Program-made: the position numbers and the translations under genes
Shown here: piece by piece, positions 43,045 to 52,579 of the stretch
How the letters are laid out: every line of letters starts with the position of its first letter
Numbering within the stretch: the stretch's first letter is position 1
The notes under the pieces: model-generated
What the model was told of the DNA's origin: nothing
The model's database searches: none
The model's input: the letters and a program-made list of their open reading frames with translations, nothing else
Assembly: GCA_910587295.1 (NCBI GenBank)
Contig: CAJULP010000032.1
Location: forward strand, 1-54,953
From: an uncultured Lachnospiraceae bacterium
GTDB taxonomy: Bacteria; Bacillota; Clostridia; Lachnospirales; Lachnospiraceae
Length of the DNA stretch: 54,953 bases
Direction of reading: 5' to 3'

Positions 43045-43899
43045 TCATATCAAAGCTTCAAATGCCCGCTTAGTATATTCCTCATTATTTTTCACACAAG
43101 ATGGTATTTGCATCGGAAAACTAATTCTATGGTCTTCACTATATAATTTATCAGGCTTTGTTTTCGTATGTGTTGCATCCGGTCCAAACCCAATATTTTT
43201 TACCAGACATTTTTGAGGAGCAATGGTCAATGCTTCTTGTTGAAATATCAAATATTGTAATTGATAATCCCATGTATCAAGTTCATGAGTATATACAAGG
43301 TCAAATAATCTTGCATAAAAATCAATTGCCTTATCACTCATAAACGTTTTCATATATGGGGGAATCTTTCGCCCTTCCCACGAAAGTATATCATAATCAT
43401 ACTTCTCCCATGTACGTTTCCATGTTGCCCATCCCCAATTTTCCAAATAAGGGGTAAAAACAAAACTGTCCTCTCCTTCCATCTCCTCTATAGAATTAGA
43501 TCCTCCTATCAACATGATATTTTCATCTTCTTTATATAACTCCAATAGCTCCTCACAATATCTGAAAAAAGATAAATCCGGCAAACAATCATCCTCTATG
43601 ATTATAAGTTTCTCCTCCTGTTCAAATGCCCACGAAATTCCACTGGACATACGCTTCCCGCATCCCATATTTTTTTCGGCATAATTTTTATAAATCTGAC
43701 AATCCCAGTCAACATGTTCATCCAGATACCTTCTTATGGAATTTACTTTTTTTTCTTCATCAACAATATTTTCACGCGGTCCGTCCGAAACTAAATACAT
43801 TTTCGCCGGCTTCACTTCTCTGATTCTTTCAAATACCCTCTTGGTACACTCTAATCTGTTAAATGTACAAAACAACACCGGAATATCAAATTGATTCAT
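43045..43899 (-). CDS. GT2-like glycosyltransferase (nucleotide-diphospho-sugar transferase)
   Basis: A 284-residue protein with IPVLFCTFNRLECTKRVF, LVSDGPREN, NMGCGKRMSSGISWAFEQ and the IIEDDCLPD metal motif, then the WGWATWKRTW segment typical of this subgroup. I start at 43899, preceded by GGGAGG. A longer frame adds a spurious hydrophobic start. It lacks the shared Rossmann module. Confidence 0.82.
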   Translation of the reverse strand: MNQFDIPVLFCTFNRLECTKRVFERIREVKPAKMYLVSDGPRENIVDEEKKVNSIRRYLDEHVDWDCQIYKNYAEKNMGCGKRMSSGISWAFEQEEKLIIIEDDCLPDLSFFRYCEELLELYKEDENIMLIGGSNSIEEMEGEDSFVFTPYLENWGWATWKRTWEKYDYDILSWEGRKIPPYMKTFMSDKAIDFYARLFDLVYTHELDTWDYQLQYLIFQQEALTIAPQKCLVKNIGFGPDATHTKTKPDKLYSEDHRISFPMQIPSCVKNNEEYTKRAFEALI

Positions 43900-43915
43900 G
43901 CCCCATCCTCCCTTT

Positions 43916-45271
43916 TCATATATTAATGCGTAAATCACCATGTAACAGAATAACTTTAAATTGATCACCATAAAGCTGCCAAACCATATCACTCATTTCT
44001 TCTTCATATTGTGGAGAAGATATCAAAATATAATCCAATTCTTTTCCTCTTATTTCCTCAATATGCCAAACTGGATATCCTCTATTTCTTGCACGACTAT
44101 CCTTCTGGTAACTGTCCAAAAAAATCACATCTGCCTTAATAACTCCTATCCATGCTTCATAAAAATCAAGTACTTTATCCGTATACCCCCCACATCCGTA
44201 AATTGCAATCTTGCTCTTCTCTTGATTCAGGGGCAATTGATTTAATGTTTGAACTAATAACCGCTTTCGTTTATCTTCAATCAGATTTTTTATTTCCTTA
44301 AAATCTTCCCCCGGGAAATATATGCATATATTGAAAACATAATCTATATCCCCCAAGTCATCTGTACCTTCTATCGTACCTCCACATATTCTATTCCATG
44401 TATCCAATATTTTTGCAAACAAGCTATACTCTTTATCATATAAACTATTTTCATAACACACTTTCGTTACATACAACAGCATACTCAAGCTGATCTCTTT
44501 AATGGCATGCCAACCTTTTTCTCTGTTTAGAGTCTTCAACTCTGCCATCGCATTTATAACTTCTATATGATCTCTCGCTTTTCTCAAATCAAAGCCCGAT
44601 CCTGTTGTAGAATCTTTTCTGCAGCGATATTGATAAAACATCTGCGGAATATACATTACCCTTTTTGCCAATGTCATCATTCTACAGTAAAACTCATTAT
44701 CTTCAAAATATACTCCCGTAAGAAAGCGTATATCATTATCTTTTATAAATGCTGCAGAACTGTACATTGACCATGGCACTGGATTATATGATTTCCTATA
44801 ATATTTTTCTAAAAAAAATATACCTGAAAAAACCTCCATTCTCTCCTTAATAATTTCATGTCTATCGCAATTATTTGGCTTAATTACTTTTTTTTCGATA
44901 CAATCCTCAAACTCAAGCGCATCAAACAAAACAATATCTAATTTATTTTTAGAAGCACACTCATAACAGCTTTCCAATGTATCTTCCATAATATAATCAT
45001 CAGAATCCAAAAAATAAATATATTCTCCTCTAGCCATTTTTATGCCAACATTCCGTGCATACCCCTGTCCATGATTATCTTGTGTCACAATGATAAGGCC
45101 TGGATATTTTTCCTGTAAATGCTGCAAAACTTCCCAGCTATCATCTGTTGACCCATCATTAACTGCAATTACCTCGATCTCCCTTTGCGTCTGATTGTAA
45201 ACGCTGCCAATGCACTCTTCTAAATAGATCCCTGTATTATAAACTGGTATGACTACTGATGTTTTAATCAT
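43916..45271 (-). CDS. GT2 glycosyltransferase with C-terminal Rossmann module
   Basis: A 451-residue protein. The GT-A domain has TSVVIPVYNTGIYLEECI, AVNDGSTDDSWEV and the FLDSDDYIM motif. A long helical middle follows. The module (about 355-451) has KIAIYGCGGYTDKVLDF, VIFLDSYQKDSRARNRGYPV and DYILISSPQYEEE. It lies 15 bp after the AsnB gene. Confidence 0.87.
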   Translation of the reverse strand: MIKTSVVIPVYNTGIYLEECIGSVYNQTQREIEVIAVNDGSTDDSWEVLQHLQEKYPGLIIVTQDNHGQGYARNVGIKMARGEYIYFLDSDDYIMEDTLESCYECASKNKLDIVLFDALEFEDCIEKKVIKPNNCDRHEIIKERMEVFSGIFFLEKYYRKSYNPVPWSMYSSAAFIKDNDIRFLTGVYFEDNEFYCRMMTLAKRVMYIPQMFYQYRCRKDSTTGSGFDLRKARDHIEVINAMAELKTLNREKGWHAIKEISLSMLLYVTKVCYENSLYDKEYSLFAKILDTWNRICGGTIEGTDDLGDIDYVFNICIYFPGEDFKEIKNLIEDKRKRLLVQTLNQLPLNQEKSKIAIYGCGGYTDKVLDFYEAWIGVIKADVIFLDSYQKDSRARNRGYPVWHIEEIRGKELDYILISSPQYEEEMSDMVWQLYGDQFKVILLHGDLRINI

Positions 45272-45286
45272 AATATTCCTTTCGCA

Positions 45287-46990
45287 TCAATCCCCCTTTA
45301 TGTCTTTTCCCCAAAGATCTTTTAACAGTTGCGCTTCCGGTAACTCCCCTTCCTTGAAAAAATTGTACGGCATAGAAAACCCCATTTTTTTTCTATACAG
45401 TATGGCTTTTCCAACTTCTTCCTCATAGGCCTTTTTTAGCACCCCTTTTAATACCCCATTGGGAAGCCTGTCTTCTTCAGATAATGAAAAGGAAAATTCC
45501 ACTACTCTTCTTGCCAAAAACGGTACTCTGGCTTCCAACGAGACAGCCATGCTTGCCCTGTCTACCTTAGTTAAAACGTCTCCCGGTAAGTATGTTTTTA
45601 AATCCAAATATTGAGTTCTGGTCATTGGCGGTAAATCTTTGAAATAATACTGTCGGAATTTCCAAAACATGTCATAATCTTTTGGAATCCCAAACTGTTT
45701 CCTAAGTTCTTTATCACTTGGCCGCGGAATGCCACAAATATCCCTTAATATAAATGTCAGTTCATCCATCCAATAGTGATCCAATCCATTTTTATGGAGT
45801 TTACTGTACACATATGAAAGGAGTAAATTATCCGGCGCTTGGTCTTTTTCTTTCTGCCATATTGCTTTATGCCTGTCATATCCGCCAAATATCTCATCAC
45901 CGCCATCACCTGTGAGTACTACCGTAACCTTTTCCTTCGCTATTTTAGAAACAATATATGTTGGAAACGCCGAAGAATCCGCAAATGGTTCGTCATACCA
46001 ATCTTTTAACCGACTATAATGCTCTAGAAAAATGTCACGGTCAAACACTTTTACATTCCAATTTATCTTATACCGCTCCACTAATTTTCGGGCATACTGT
46101 AATTCATTATAATCCCTTTGCGTAAATCCCATTGAAAAACATTCCAACAGAGGATTAATCTTATATCCTTCATAAGTGATAATACTGGAATCTACCCCGC
46201 CACTTAAAAAAGTACCTACCGGAACATCAGCAATCATCTGCTCGCGCACAGACACTTTTATCAGTTCCTTTAACTCTTCCACAATATCGCTCTGTTTTCG
46301 CTCTGATGCTTGATTTGAATTTACATTTAACTTCCAATAATCCGAATCTTTAACGATACGCTTAGATTTTATATCAAATATCACACGATGTCCCGGAAGC
46401 ATTTTATATACATTTTTATAATACGTCTTTGGCTCTGGTATGTATATATAGTTCAAATAATCATAAACCGCTGTATAATCAACCTGTAAAGAAACCGTAT
46501 TGCACATATTAACAATACCTTTGAGCTCAGATGAAAATCCAAAATTAACACCATCATAATAGTAATATAATGGTTTTATCCCTACCCTATCGCGGAACAG
46601 TCTAATCATGCCGTCTCTTTTATCGTATATCGCCATTCCGAACATGCCGTCTACCCTTGTGACAAATTTTTCTCCCCATTCAATATATGCATTTAATATT
46701 ACTTCTGTATCCGTAGTTGACCGAAACCGATATCCCTTTTTTTCTAATTCCTTTTTTAATTTCTGATACCCATATATTTCACCATTAAACACGATTCCGA
46801 CTTGTCCATCAATAGAAAACATGGGCTGCATGCCATTAACCGACAAATCAATAATTGCCAGCCGGGCAAAAGCAAGCGTAAAATCCTCCATTGAATCAAT
46901 CCTTATGCCATCCGGCCCACGGTGCGACATGCTTTCTATCCCTTTTTTATAATCCCACCGAGAATTATTTCCGCCAAGAATCCCACACAT
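45287..46990 (-). CDS. asnB: Asparagine synthase (glutamine-hydrolysing), AsnB-like
   Basis: A 567-residue two-domain enzyme. The N-terminal glutaminase has the nucleophile Cys2 (MCGILGG), SHRGPDG and FNGEIYGY. The synthase domain has the ATP loop FLSGGVDSS (261-269) and VVLTGDGGDEIFGGY. In glycan loci such enzymes may amidate a uronic acid or a peptide, so the role here may be sugar or carboxylate amidation rather than asparagine supply. It is wedged between two module-bearing GT2 genes and lacks the module. Confidence 0.92.
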   Translation of the reverse strand: MCGILGGNNSRWDYKKGIESMSHRGPDGIRIDSMEDFTLAFARLAIIDLSVNGMQPMFSIDGQVGIVFNGEIYGYQKLKKELEKKGYRFRSTTDTEVILNAYIEWGEKFVTRVDGMFGMAIYDKRDGMIRLFRDRVGIKPLYYYYDGVNFGFSSELKGIVNMCNTVSLQVDYTAVYDYLNYIYIPEPKTYYKNVYKMLPGHRVIFDIKSKRIVKDSDYWKLNVNSNQASERKQSDIVEELKELIKVSVREQMIADVPVGTFLSGGVDSSIITYEGYKINPLLECFSMGFTQRDYNELQYARKLVERYKINWNVKVFDRDIFLEHYSRLKDWYDEPFADSSAFPTYIVSKIAKEKVTVVLTGDGGDEIFGGYDRHKAIWQKEKDQAPDNLLLSYVYSKLHKNGLDHYWMDELTFILRDICGIPRPSDKELRKQFGIPKDYDMFWKFRQYYFKDLPPMTRTQYLDLKTYLPGDVLTKVDRASMAVSLEARVPFLARRVVEFSFSLSEEDRLPNGVLKGVLKKAYEEEVGKAILYRKKMGFSMPYNFFKEGELPEAQLLKDLWGKDIKGD

Positions 46991-47023
46991 CCTTTTTCTT
47001 CCTTTCCCTACATATACACGATG

Positions 47024-48328
47024 CTACACCGTTAAACCATCTGGTATCAACCATATCTGCTTTTCTAAATTATAAATATTGCTTACATTGCTCCCAATCC
47101 TCTCCACAATCTCATCGAAAAATTGGGGTGTGGTAATAACAATATGATCAGCCTGAACATTATTAAAATTTTCCACTACATATCCATATATCTTCTTCCC
47201 CCATTTATCCTGTGCTGAATCAAATACATGTTGTATATTTATATCTGTCTTCGATATCTCTTTTAACAATGCGCTGCCAATTTCTCCTATTCCCCAAACA
47301 GAACAACCCTTACATGACAAATTTCTTACAAATTCTACCTTAGCCTGTATATAAATTTCCTGCAGATTAATATTCTTATTTCCACTAATTATATTTTTAT
47401 AAAATACTCTGTTTATACTGCTTAACTCCCCTATAATTTCATTTTCCTGCATTCCCCATTTCTGTAAATAGACATTCCTCAGACTATCAAAAAGTACATC
47501 ATATCCTGGATCGCCTAAATAAATATTCAAGTTAGTAATGACATCATTATAAAAACTTCTAACTAAGAGCAGATTGTTCTTTTTCAATTTGATATGCTCA
47601 TATATTTTATCATATGCCGCAAACAGATAGTTTTTCCTTGTATCTCTGTCTGTAGAAAGTGTATGTCTCCCTTTATTGCTTCTGTAATGATAAAACACTT
47701 TATCAACATAAATTATTTTATGTGAATTTATAGTTACAACTTTCGAAAAGAAAACATCATTTGCATTGGGGATATCCTGAAAAAAAATATCCTTTTTTGT
47801 GTATAGAGATTTATGGATAAGCTTGGTACATGGCACCGTGGTCACAAGCTGCATAATATGGTGAAGCTCTTTTTCCGTATTAATAACAGGATATGTACTG
47901 CAATATAATTTTTTTATCCAATCGTCTAACACACTATCTGTACTGGGTATATCATCAAAATATTCCCAATAGCAACATGCAAGGTCAGCATGTTCCTTCA
48001 CCGCAGCGTTAACCATTTCCTCTATTGCATTTAATTCCACCAAATCGTCTGCGTCCCAAAAAGCTATCCACTCCCCTTTTGCCATACTTATACCAACGTT
48101 ACGGGCAGCGGCGGCTCCACGATTCTCTGTCTCGACTCGTATGATGATTCTGGAATCATTCTTTGCATACCCCCTCAGTATATCCACTGTATGATCTGTA
48201 CATCCATCACATATATATATTATTTCCATGTTCTTATATGTCTGATTCAAAACTGCTTCCACATTTTCACATAAAAACTGCTCTGCGTTGTATGCCGGAA
48301 TGACTATCGTTACCAAATCCCCATCCAT
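47024..48328 (-). CDS. GT2 glycosyltransferase with C-terminal Rossmann module
   Basis: A 434-residue protein. The GT-A domain has LVTIVIPAYNAEQFLCENV, IYICDGCTDHTVDI and the FWDADDLVE motif. The module (about 350-430) has CSVWGIGEIGSALLKEI, VFDSAQDKWGKKIYGYVV and DHIVITTPQFF. I start at the ATG at 48326-48328, six to seven bases after GGGAG and right where GT2 homology begins. A start 42 bases upstream overlaps the gene before it but has poor spacing. Confidence 0.83.
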   Translation of the reverse strand: MDGDLVTIVIPAYNAEQFLCENVEAVLNQTYKNMEIIYICDGCTDHTVDILRGYAKNDSRIIIRVETENRGAAAARNVGISMAKGEWIAFWDADDLVELNAIEEMVNAAVKEHADLACCYWEYFDDIPSTDSVLDDWIKKLYCSTYPVINTEKELHHIMQLVTTVPCTKLIHKSLYTKKDIFFQDIPNANDVFFSKVVTINSHKIIYVDKVFYHYRSNKGRHTLSTDRDTRKNYLFAAYDKIYEHIKLKKNNLLLVRSFYNDVITNLNIYLGDPGYDVLFDSLRNVYLQKWGMQENEIIGELSSINRVFYKNIISGNKNINLQEIYIQAKVEFVRNLSCKGCSVWGIGEIGSALLKEISKTDINIQHVFDSAQDKWGKKIYGYVVENFNNVQADHIVITTPQFFDEIVERIGSNVSNIYNLEKQIWLIPDGLTV

Positions 48329-48359
48329 ATGTCTCTCCCTTGATAAGCTTTCCAAATTC

Positions 48360-48707
48360 TTATAAGCCATATTCCTTCAAAAGAACATAATCTTTATCCT
48401 TTTTCAACCCAAGACCGCTCAATTGTTTCTCAATCTCTTCTGTTTTCTGGCAAGTAACAATAACAAAATATTTCAGCCAATCCATTATTTCCTTAGCATA
48501 GCTTACCGTTACTCCTCTAAAAACCATTCCCTGCTTCTCCTTGTCATTGTCAGTAATCGAAACCCCGGAAATATCTCCCAAAATATCAATTAACTTTTGA
48601 CAATTATACCCTGCTCCAAAGAGCATCAATTTCCTATTGTTACTTTTCTGCCAAACATCCTTCATCATGAACTTCCCAATCACATCTCTGGACATCTTTT
48701 CAACCAA
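48360..48707 (-). pseudogene. Rossmann module split from its sulfotransferase by a 1-base deletion
   Basis: About 110 residues of the shared module: DVIGKFMMKDVWQKSNNRKL, LFGAGYNCQKLIDIL, ITDNDKEKQGMVFRGVTV, FVIVTCQKTEEIEKQL and a YVLLKEYGL end. It matches, residue by residue, the C-terminal module of the fused sulfotransferase at 49777-51210. The frame opens with a TTG and has no ribosome site. Adding one base between 48712 and 48713 would join it to the sulfotransferase frame ending at 48680. It may be lost, reached by frameshifting, or made by reinitiation at the ATG at 48693-48695. Confidence 0.75.
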
Positions 48708-49768
48708 ATTTGGATCCTACGAGCTTGAGCATATATCATTTCTGTAAATATACGTATCATATCTGCTTCAATGCCACTACTTTGATTTATTTCATATAAT
48801 GGATAATCCATCCTATCATCATAAAACAAGATTCCTTCTTCCCTATGCAAATACTCTCTTGCCACCTGTTCATTGTCTTCCACAAATTTCCTCAAGAATC
48901 TTTCCCTTTCATCCATTGTGAAAAAACCACATTCCTTTTGATCTTTGTTATATAAGTTTGACAATCCTGCACAAATATCTCTAAAATCGGATTTAACTTT
49001 CCAGTCAATTCCCTCGTCCTCACTCATATGACTCTCCATGCCTCGGATAGAATTGATCAATCTATTAATCTCTAAATAATTCCCTCCTAAAGATATATTT
49101 TTCATGGAACTTCTTTCCCAATTGTTCCTATCTAACGGTATTCCAAGAACAGACAAAAAATCCATAACCGTATCGTTATCAACAAGTTGCTGCTTTTCAT
49201 ATATCCTGACAATCAAATTACTTTTTCCGATTATCTTACTTATCGAATTTAACTTAAATAAATAATCTAAAAAGTTGGGAGGAATTCCATCCGAACCAAT
49301 AAACTCTTCAAATGTACGATGCTCTGTTCCGTTTTTGATTCGTTGATTATACAAAGATTCTATAGCCCTATCCTGCCGCCTTAAATATACAATCACTTTA
49401 ACCTTTGCATATCTTTCTTTAACAGCCGCTATAAATTTATCCCCTTCAAATTCATAAATACTTTCTGCCGACAGGATAACATTCTTGTCCTTCAAATATC
49501 GCAGAGAAATATCCATTCTTTTATCCCATTCAGATTTTACATTACTTATTATCAAATAGTCATACAAATCGTACCCATTCCCACTGCCTTCCAGTTCCCA
49601 CTGTTTCCAATATTCCATTTCACCATCCATCAAAACCGGATAGCACCATCCATATTCCTCTAATATACCGTTATTGAGATATAAAAAATTTTGCAAAGAT
49701 GTTGTTCCTGTCTTTGGCATTCCTATGTGTATCAATAATGTATTAGCACCGTCTATCTTATCTATCAC
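48680..49768 (-). CDS. Sulfotransferase, truncated relative to its fused paralogue
   Basis: A 362-residue protein. The PAPS phosphate loop is LLIHIGMPKTGTTSLQNFL (about 11-29), with a 3'-phosphate site in VIVYLRRQDRAIESLYNQR. It is similar over its full length to residues 1-360 of the product of 49777-51210. Its last residues (after YAQARRI) run out of the ancestral frame because of a one-base deletion, and so it lacks the C-terminal module. Sulfotransferases of this type add sulfate to sugars or proteins using PAPS. The catalytic part looks intact. It lies nine bases from the paralogue: a tandem duplication. Confidence 0.82.
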   Translation of the reverse strand: MIDKIDGANTLLIHIGMPKTGTTSLQNFLYLNNGILEEYGWCYPVLMDGEMEYWKQWELEGSGNGYDLYDYLIISNVKSEWDKRMDISLRYLKDKNVILSAESIYEFEGDKFIAAVKERYAKVKVIVYLRRQDRAIESLYNQRIKNGTEHRTFEEFIGSDGIPPNFLDYLFKLNSISKIIGKSNLIVRIYEKQQLVDNDTVMDFLSVLGIPLDRNNWERSSMKNISLGGNYLEINRLINSIRGMESHMSEDEGIDWKVKSDFRDICAGLSNLYNKDQKECGFFTMDERERFLRKFVEDNEQVAREYLHREEGILFYDDRMDYPLYEINQSSGIEADMIRIFTEMIYAQARRIQIWLKRCPEM

Positions 49769-49776
49769 TTTTACCC

Positions 49777-51210
49777 CTATACCCCATATTCTCTCATGAG
49801 AACATAATCTTCTTCCTTTTTCAGGCCATAGTTATCCAATTGCTGCTCAATCTCTCCTGTAACATGGCAAGTCACAATAATATAATATTTTTTCCAATCT
49901 ACGATATCTTCCGTATGGCTCACCTGTGCCCCATGTATAGCCGTTCCTTGTTTTGTCAAATCATTATCAACAATCAACGTACACGGAAGATTTCCGACTA
50001 TATCAAATAATTTTCGGCAGTTACGCCCTGCACCAAAAAGCAGCAGCTTTCGGTCTTTCCTTTTTTGATAAACATCCCTCATCATTAACTTTCCAATAAC
50101 TTCCTGCGAAGTTTTTTCAATCAAGTTTGCAAGTCTCTGACCCTGGGCATGCATCACGGCCGTAAAAACGCGAACCATATCTTCTTCAAATCCACTACTT
50201 TGATTTATATCATATAAAGGATAATCCATTCTGTCATCATAGAACAAGATCCCATCTTCTCTGTTCAGGTATTTTCTTGCTATCTGCTCGTTATCTGGTG
50301 CAAACTTCTCAAGAAACTCCTTCCTTTCCTCCACTGTGAAAAATCCATGTTCTCCCCTATCTTGATTAAATATACCTGATAATCCTGTACAGACATTATA
50401 AAAATCATGCCTTACTTCTTCATCACACCAACTCAATATCTCATCTCTGTTTCCCACACAGCTATCAATACTCTGAACAGAATTGATCAATCTGCTAATC
50501 TCTAAATAGTTTCCTCCAAGAGAAGCATTTTTTTCTTTTCTTTTCCAATCAACCTGATCTGTTGGTACTCCAAGAACAGACATAAAATCTGTAATCGTAT
50601 CATTTCCGATAAGTTGCTGCTTCTCATATATTCTGACTATAAGATTCTCTTCCCCAACTATTTGGCTTATTAAATCCAGTTTGCATAAATATTCTAAAAA
50701 ATTTCCAGAAACAACATATGACTCAACAAATTCCTCAAAAGTATTATATGGTTTATAATATTCCACATACTCAAGCCCGCTTTTAATTCTCTGGCTGTAT
50801 AATGACTCTATAGCTCTATCCTGACGCCTGAGATAAACAACTACTTTTATATTCTCATATTTGTCCTTAGCATCTGCAATAAACTTGCTATTCCCAATCC
50901 CATAAATATTCTCTGCTGATAAGACAACATTTTTCTCTTCCAAATGTCTTAAAACAATCCCCATTCCTTTATCCCATTCCGGCTTCATACCATTTATGAT
51001 CCAATCAGCATGCAATTTGTATCCATTTCCGTTTCTTTCTGCTGACCACCGGTTCCAATATCCCGATTCAGCATCTTCTAATACCGGATAACACCAACCA
51101 TATTTTTTTAACAAACTGTTATTGTTGAATAAAAAACTTTGCAATGCTGTTGTTCCTGTTTTCGGCATTCCAATATGTATCAACAATGTGTTTGTACCCA
51201 TATTATTCAT
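49777..51210 (-). CDS. Sulfotransferase with C-terminal Rossmann module
   Basis: A 477-residue protein. The PAPS loop is LLIHIGMPKTGTTALQSFL (8-26) and the second site VVVYLRRQDRAIESLYSQR. From about residue 370 it carries the module: EVIGKLMMRDVYQKRKDRKL, LLFGAGRNCRKLFDIVG, IVDNDLTKQGTAIHGAQV, YIIVTCHVTGEIEQQL. It shows the intact form of the gene pair next to it. Its ATG overlaps the stop of the beta-propeller gene by four bases. Confidence 0.87.
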   Translation of the reverse strand: MNNMGTNTLLIHIGMPKTGTTALQSFLFNNNSLLKKYGWCYPVLEDAESGYWNRWSAERNGNGYKLHADWIINGMKPEWDKGMGIVLRHLEEKNVVLSAENIYGIGNSKFIADAKDKYENIKVVVYLRRQDRAIESLYSQRIKSGLEYVEYYKPYNTFEEFVESYVVSGNFLEYLCKLDLISQIVGEENLIVRIYEKQQLIGNDTITDFMSVLGVPTDQVDWKRKEKNASLGGNYLEISRLINSVQSIDSCVGNRDEILSWCDEEVRHDFYNVCTGLSGIFNQDRGEHGFFTVEERKEFLEKFAPDNEQIARKYLNREDGILFYDDRMDYPLYDINQSSGFEEDMVRVFTAVMHAQGQRLANLIEKTSQEVIGKLMMRDVYQKRKDRKLLLFGAGRNCRKLFDIVGNLPCTLIVDNDLTKQGTAIHGAQVSHTEDIVDWKKYYIIVTCHVTGEIEQQLDNYGLKKEEDYVLMREYGV

Positions 51211-52403
51211 AACATATTCTCCTTAATCAATTTAGCATGAATCTTCATTCCAACACTATAAACAGCTGTTTTCCTTACTTTCGTACTCTCCGTCCGTTTT
51301 CTCATGTGATAGTCCTGAACACACAAAGGGTCTTTTGCCTCATAATAAACCCCTTCACATGCTTCGCAATACTGCCGCAGGTAATGCTCAGTCAAATAGT
51401 ATTTTTTCCATTGGTATGTTAATTGTTCCGTATCTACTTCCAAAACACGGCTGTTTTGCGCCGAAAACAACCCTATATACCTGGAATCCCTTACATATTC
51501 CATCAAAAAATTTCCTATTCCTTGCATCTTTTGTAGTGAAACACTTATTTTATCCTCCTCATGTATCTCAAGTACAGATAATGCAGCATTCTTTTTATCA
51601 GCGTACAAAATTTTCTTTGAGTGGATTGGAATAAACCAAATGAATCCCCCTACATAAATTATTCGATTAAATACTGGGGGAACATTATTATCAGTTATTT
51701 TTTCCGCCATTTTATCAAAATTATATACTTCATAAACGTTTGAAAGACTGATAGTGGTAAAACTATCTTTTTCCTTATCCCATAGATACACTTCATTTTG
51801 ATATCCGCTCAACCAAAATCTTTCACCATCAAAGCACATTGCAAACATTTTTTTTTCTCTATCTGGAAGCAAATGAACCGTCACCTTTTTAGTTAACAAA
51901 TCAAATTGATAAATTCTGCCAAATCCAGACGATACCGCATAAATCTTATCTCCCACTAAAATACTTTTTTGTACATTATCATCCTCACAGATTGTGTGAT
52001 ATGCCGTAACTTCCCTCTGACTTATACTAATCTCAATTATCTTATTCCAATTTGCTACTACAATAAATATTTTATCATTCCAAACCCAGGCCTGTTTTCC
52101 CAAATGACATTCTCCAAGCCCTTCCAGGTTAATTTCAGTAAAATTTTTATCGTCCAAATTATAAATCCATATACTTTCCCCATATCCAGGAATACAAAAT
52201 ATATCTTTGCCACATTTCACGCAATATGGATTCCGGCGGTATGCTCCTTTTTTTGATTCTGGGATGCAACCTACCTTTTCGCATTTTCCAGAATGTAATT
52301 TCACGCAAAAGAGTGTGTTGCTCATCCCATCAACGAACCATGCTTTATCACTCTCAAGACACCAGCCATCACTCCATATAAAGGTTTGGCTATAATCTTT
52401 CAT
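51207..52403 (-). CDS. Beta-propeller-like protein, function unknown
   Basis: A 398-residue protein built of repeated short beta strands of about 45 residues: WFVDGMSNTLFCVKLHSGK, DIFCIPGYGESIWIYNLDD, KIYAVSSGFGRIYQFDLLT, RFWLSGYQNEVYLWDKEKD, FIWFIPIHSKKILYADKKN. Each has a W/F-I-Y/D-L pattern like Kelch or YncE blades. I place the start at 52403, six bases after AAAGGA. A longer frame to 52517 looks like a signal peptide, but that stretch is the translated stem of a terminator, so the protein is probably cytoplasmic. It is the first gene after the terminator and sigma-28-type promoter and overlaps the sulfotransferase gene by four bases. Confidence 0.75.
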   Translation of the reverse strand: MKDYSQTFIWSDGWCLESDKAWFVDGMSNTLFCVKLHSGKCEKVGCIPESKKGAYRRNPYCVKCGKDIFCIPGYGESIWIYNLDDKNFTEINLEGLGECHLGKQAWVWNDKIFIVVANWNKIIEISISQREVTAYHTICEDDNVQKSILVGDKIYAVSSGFGRIYQFDLLTKKVTVHLLPDREKKMFAMCFDGERFWLSGYQNEVYLWDKEKDSFTTISLSNVYEVYNFDKMAEKITDNNVPPVFNRIIYVGGFIWFIPIHSKKILYADKKNAALSVLEIHEEDKISVSLQKMQGIGNFLMEYVRDSRYIGLFSAQNSRVLEVDTEQLTYQWKKYYLTEHYLRQYCEACEGVYYEAKDPLCVQDYHMRKRTESTKVRKTAVYSVGMKIHAKLIKENML

Positions 52404-52440
52404 TTCAAATCCTTTCTCAGCTACTGGCACATTATTTTCC

Positions 52441-52487
52441 AAACAAAAACCTGTTATTGCACTGCATATCAAGCACAATAACAGGTT
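52441..52487 (-). terminator. Terminator or attenuator within the glycan locus
   Basis: A perfect 12-bp stem (AACCTGTTATTG with CAATAACAGGTT) and a 16-base loop are followed on the minus strand by TTTGTTTGG, with the stem's own final TT giving five Ts in a row. It lies about 60 nt downstream of the sigma-28-type promoter at 52548-52575 and 38 nt before the start of the propeller gene. It may end transcripts from the 750-residue gene upstream, or it may attenuate the long operon. Confidence 0.8.
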
Positions 52488-52547
52488 CACCTTAATCCTA
52501 TTTCTGCATCCATGCAACTTTCTAGTTATCCTTAACCATCACTATAT

Positions 52548-52575
52548 GTATCGGCACTCTTAATAAGTATCTTTA
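52548..52575 (-). promoter_or_regulatory. Sigma-28-like promoter inside the glycan locus
   Basis: The minus strand reads TAAA, 16 bases, GCCGATAC. The -10 element matches GCCGATAT at seven of eight positions, better than those of hag and flaG; the spacer is one base longer than in the other three. Transcription would start near 52541 and reach the terminator after about 100 nt. The box lies right after the stop codon of the 750-residue gene. Confidence 0.6.
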
Positions 52576-52579
52576 GAAA

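Noticed and set aside
52404..52517. Apparent signal peptide (KVNLLLCLICSAITGFCL) on the beta-propeller protein
   Set aside because: These codons are the stem and loop of a rho-independent terminator, and a good ribosome site lies before the ATG at 52403.
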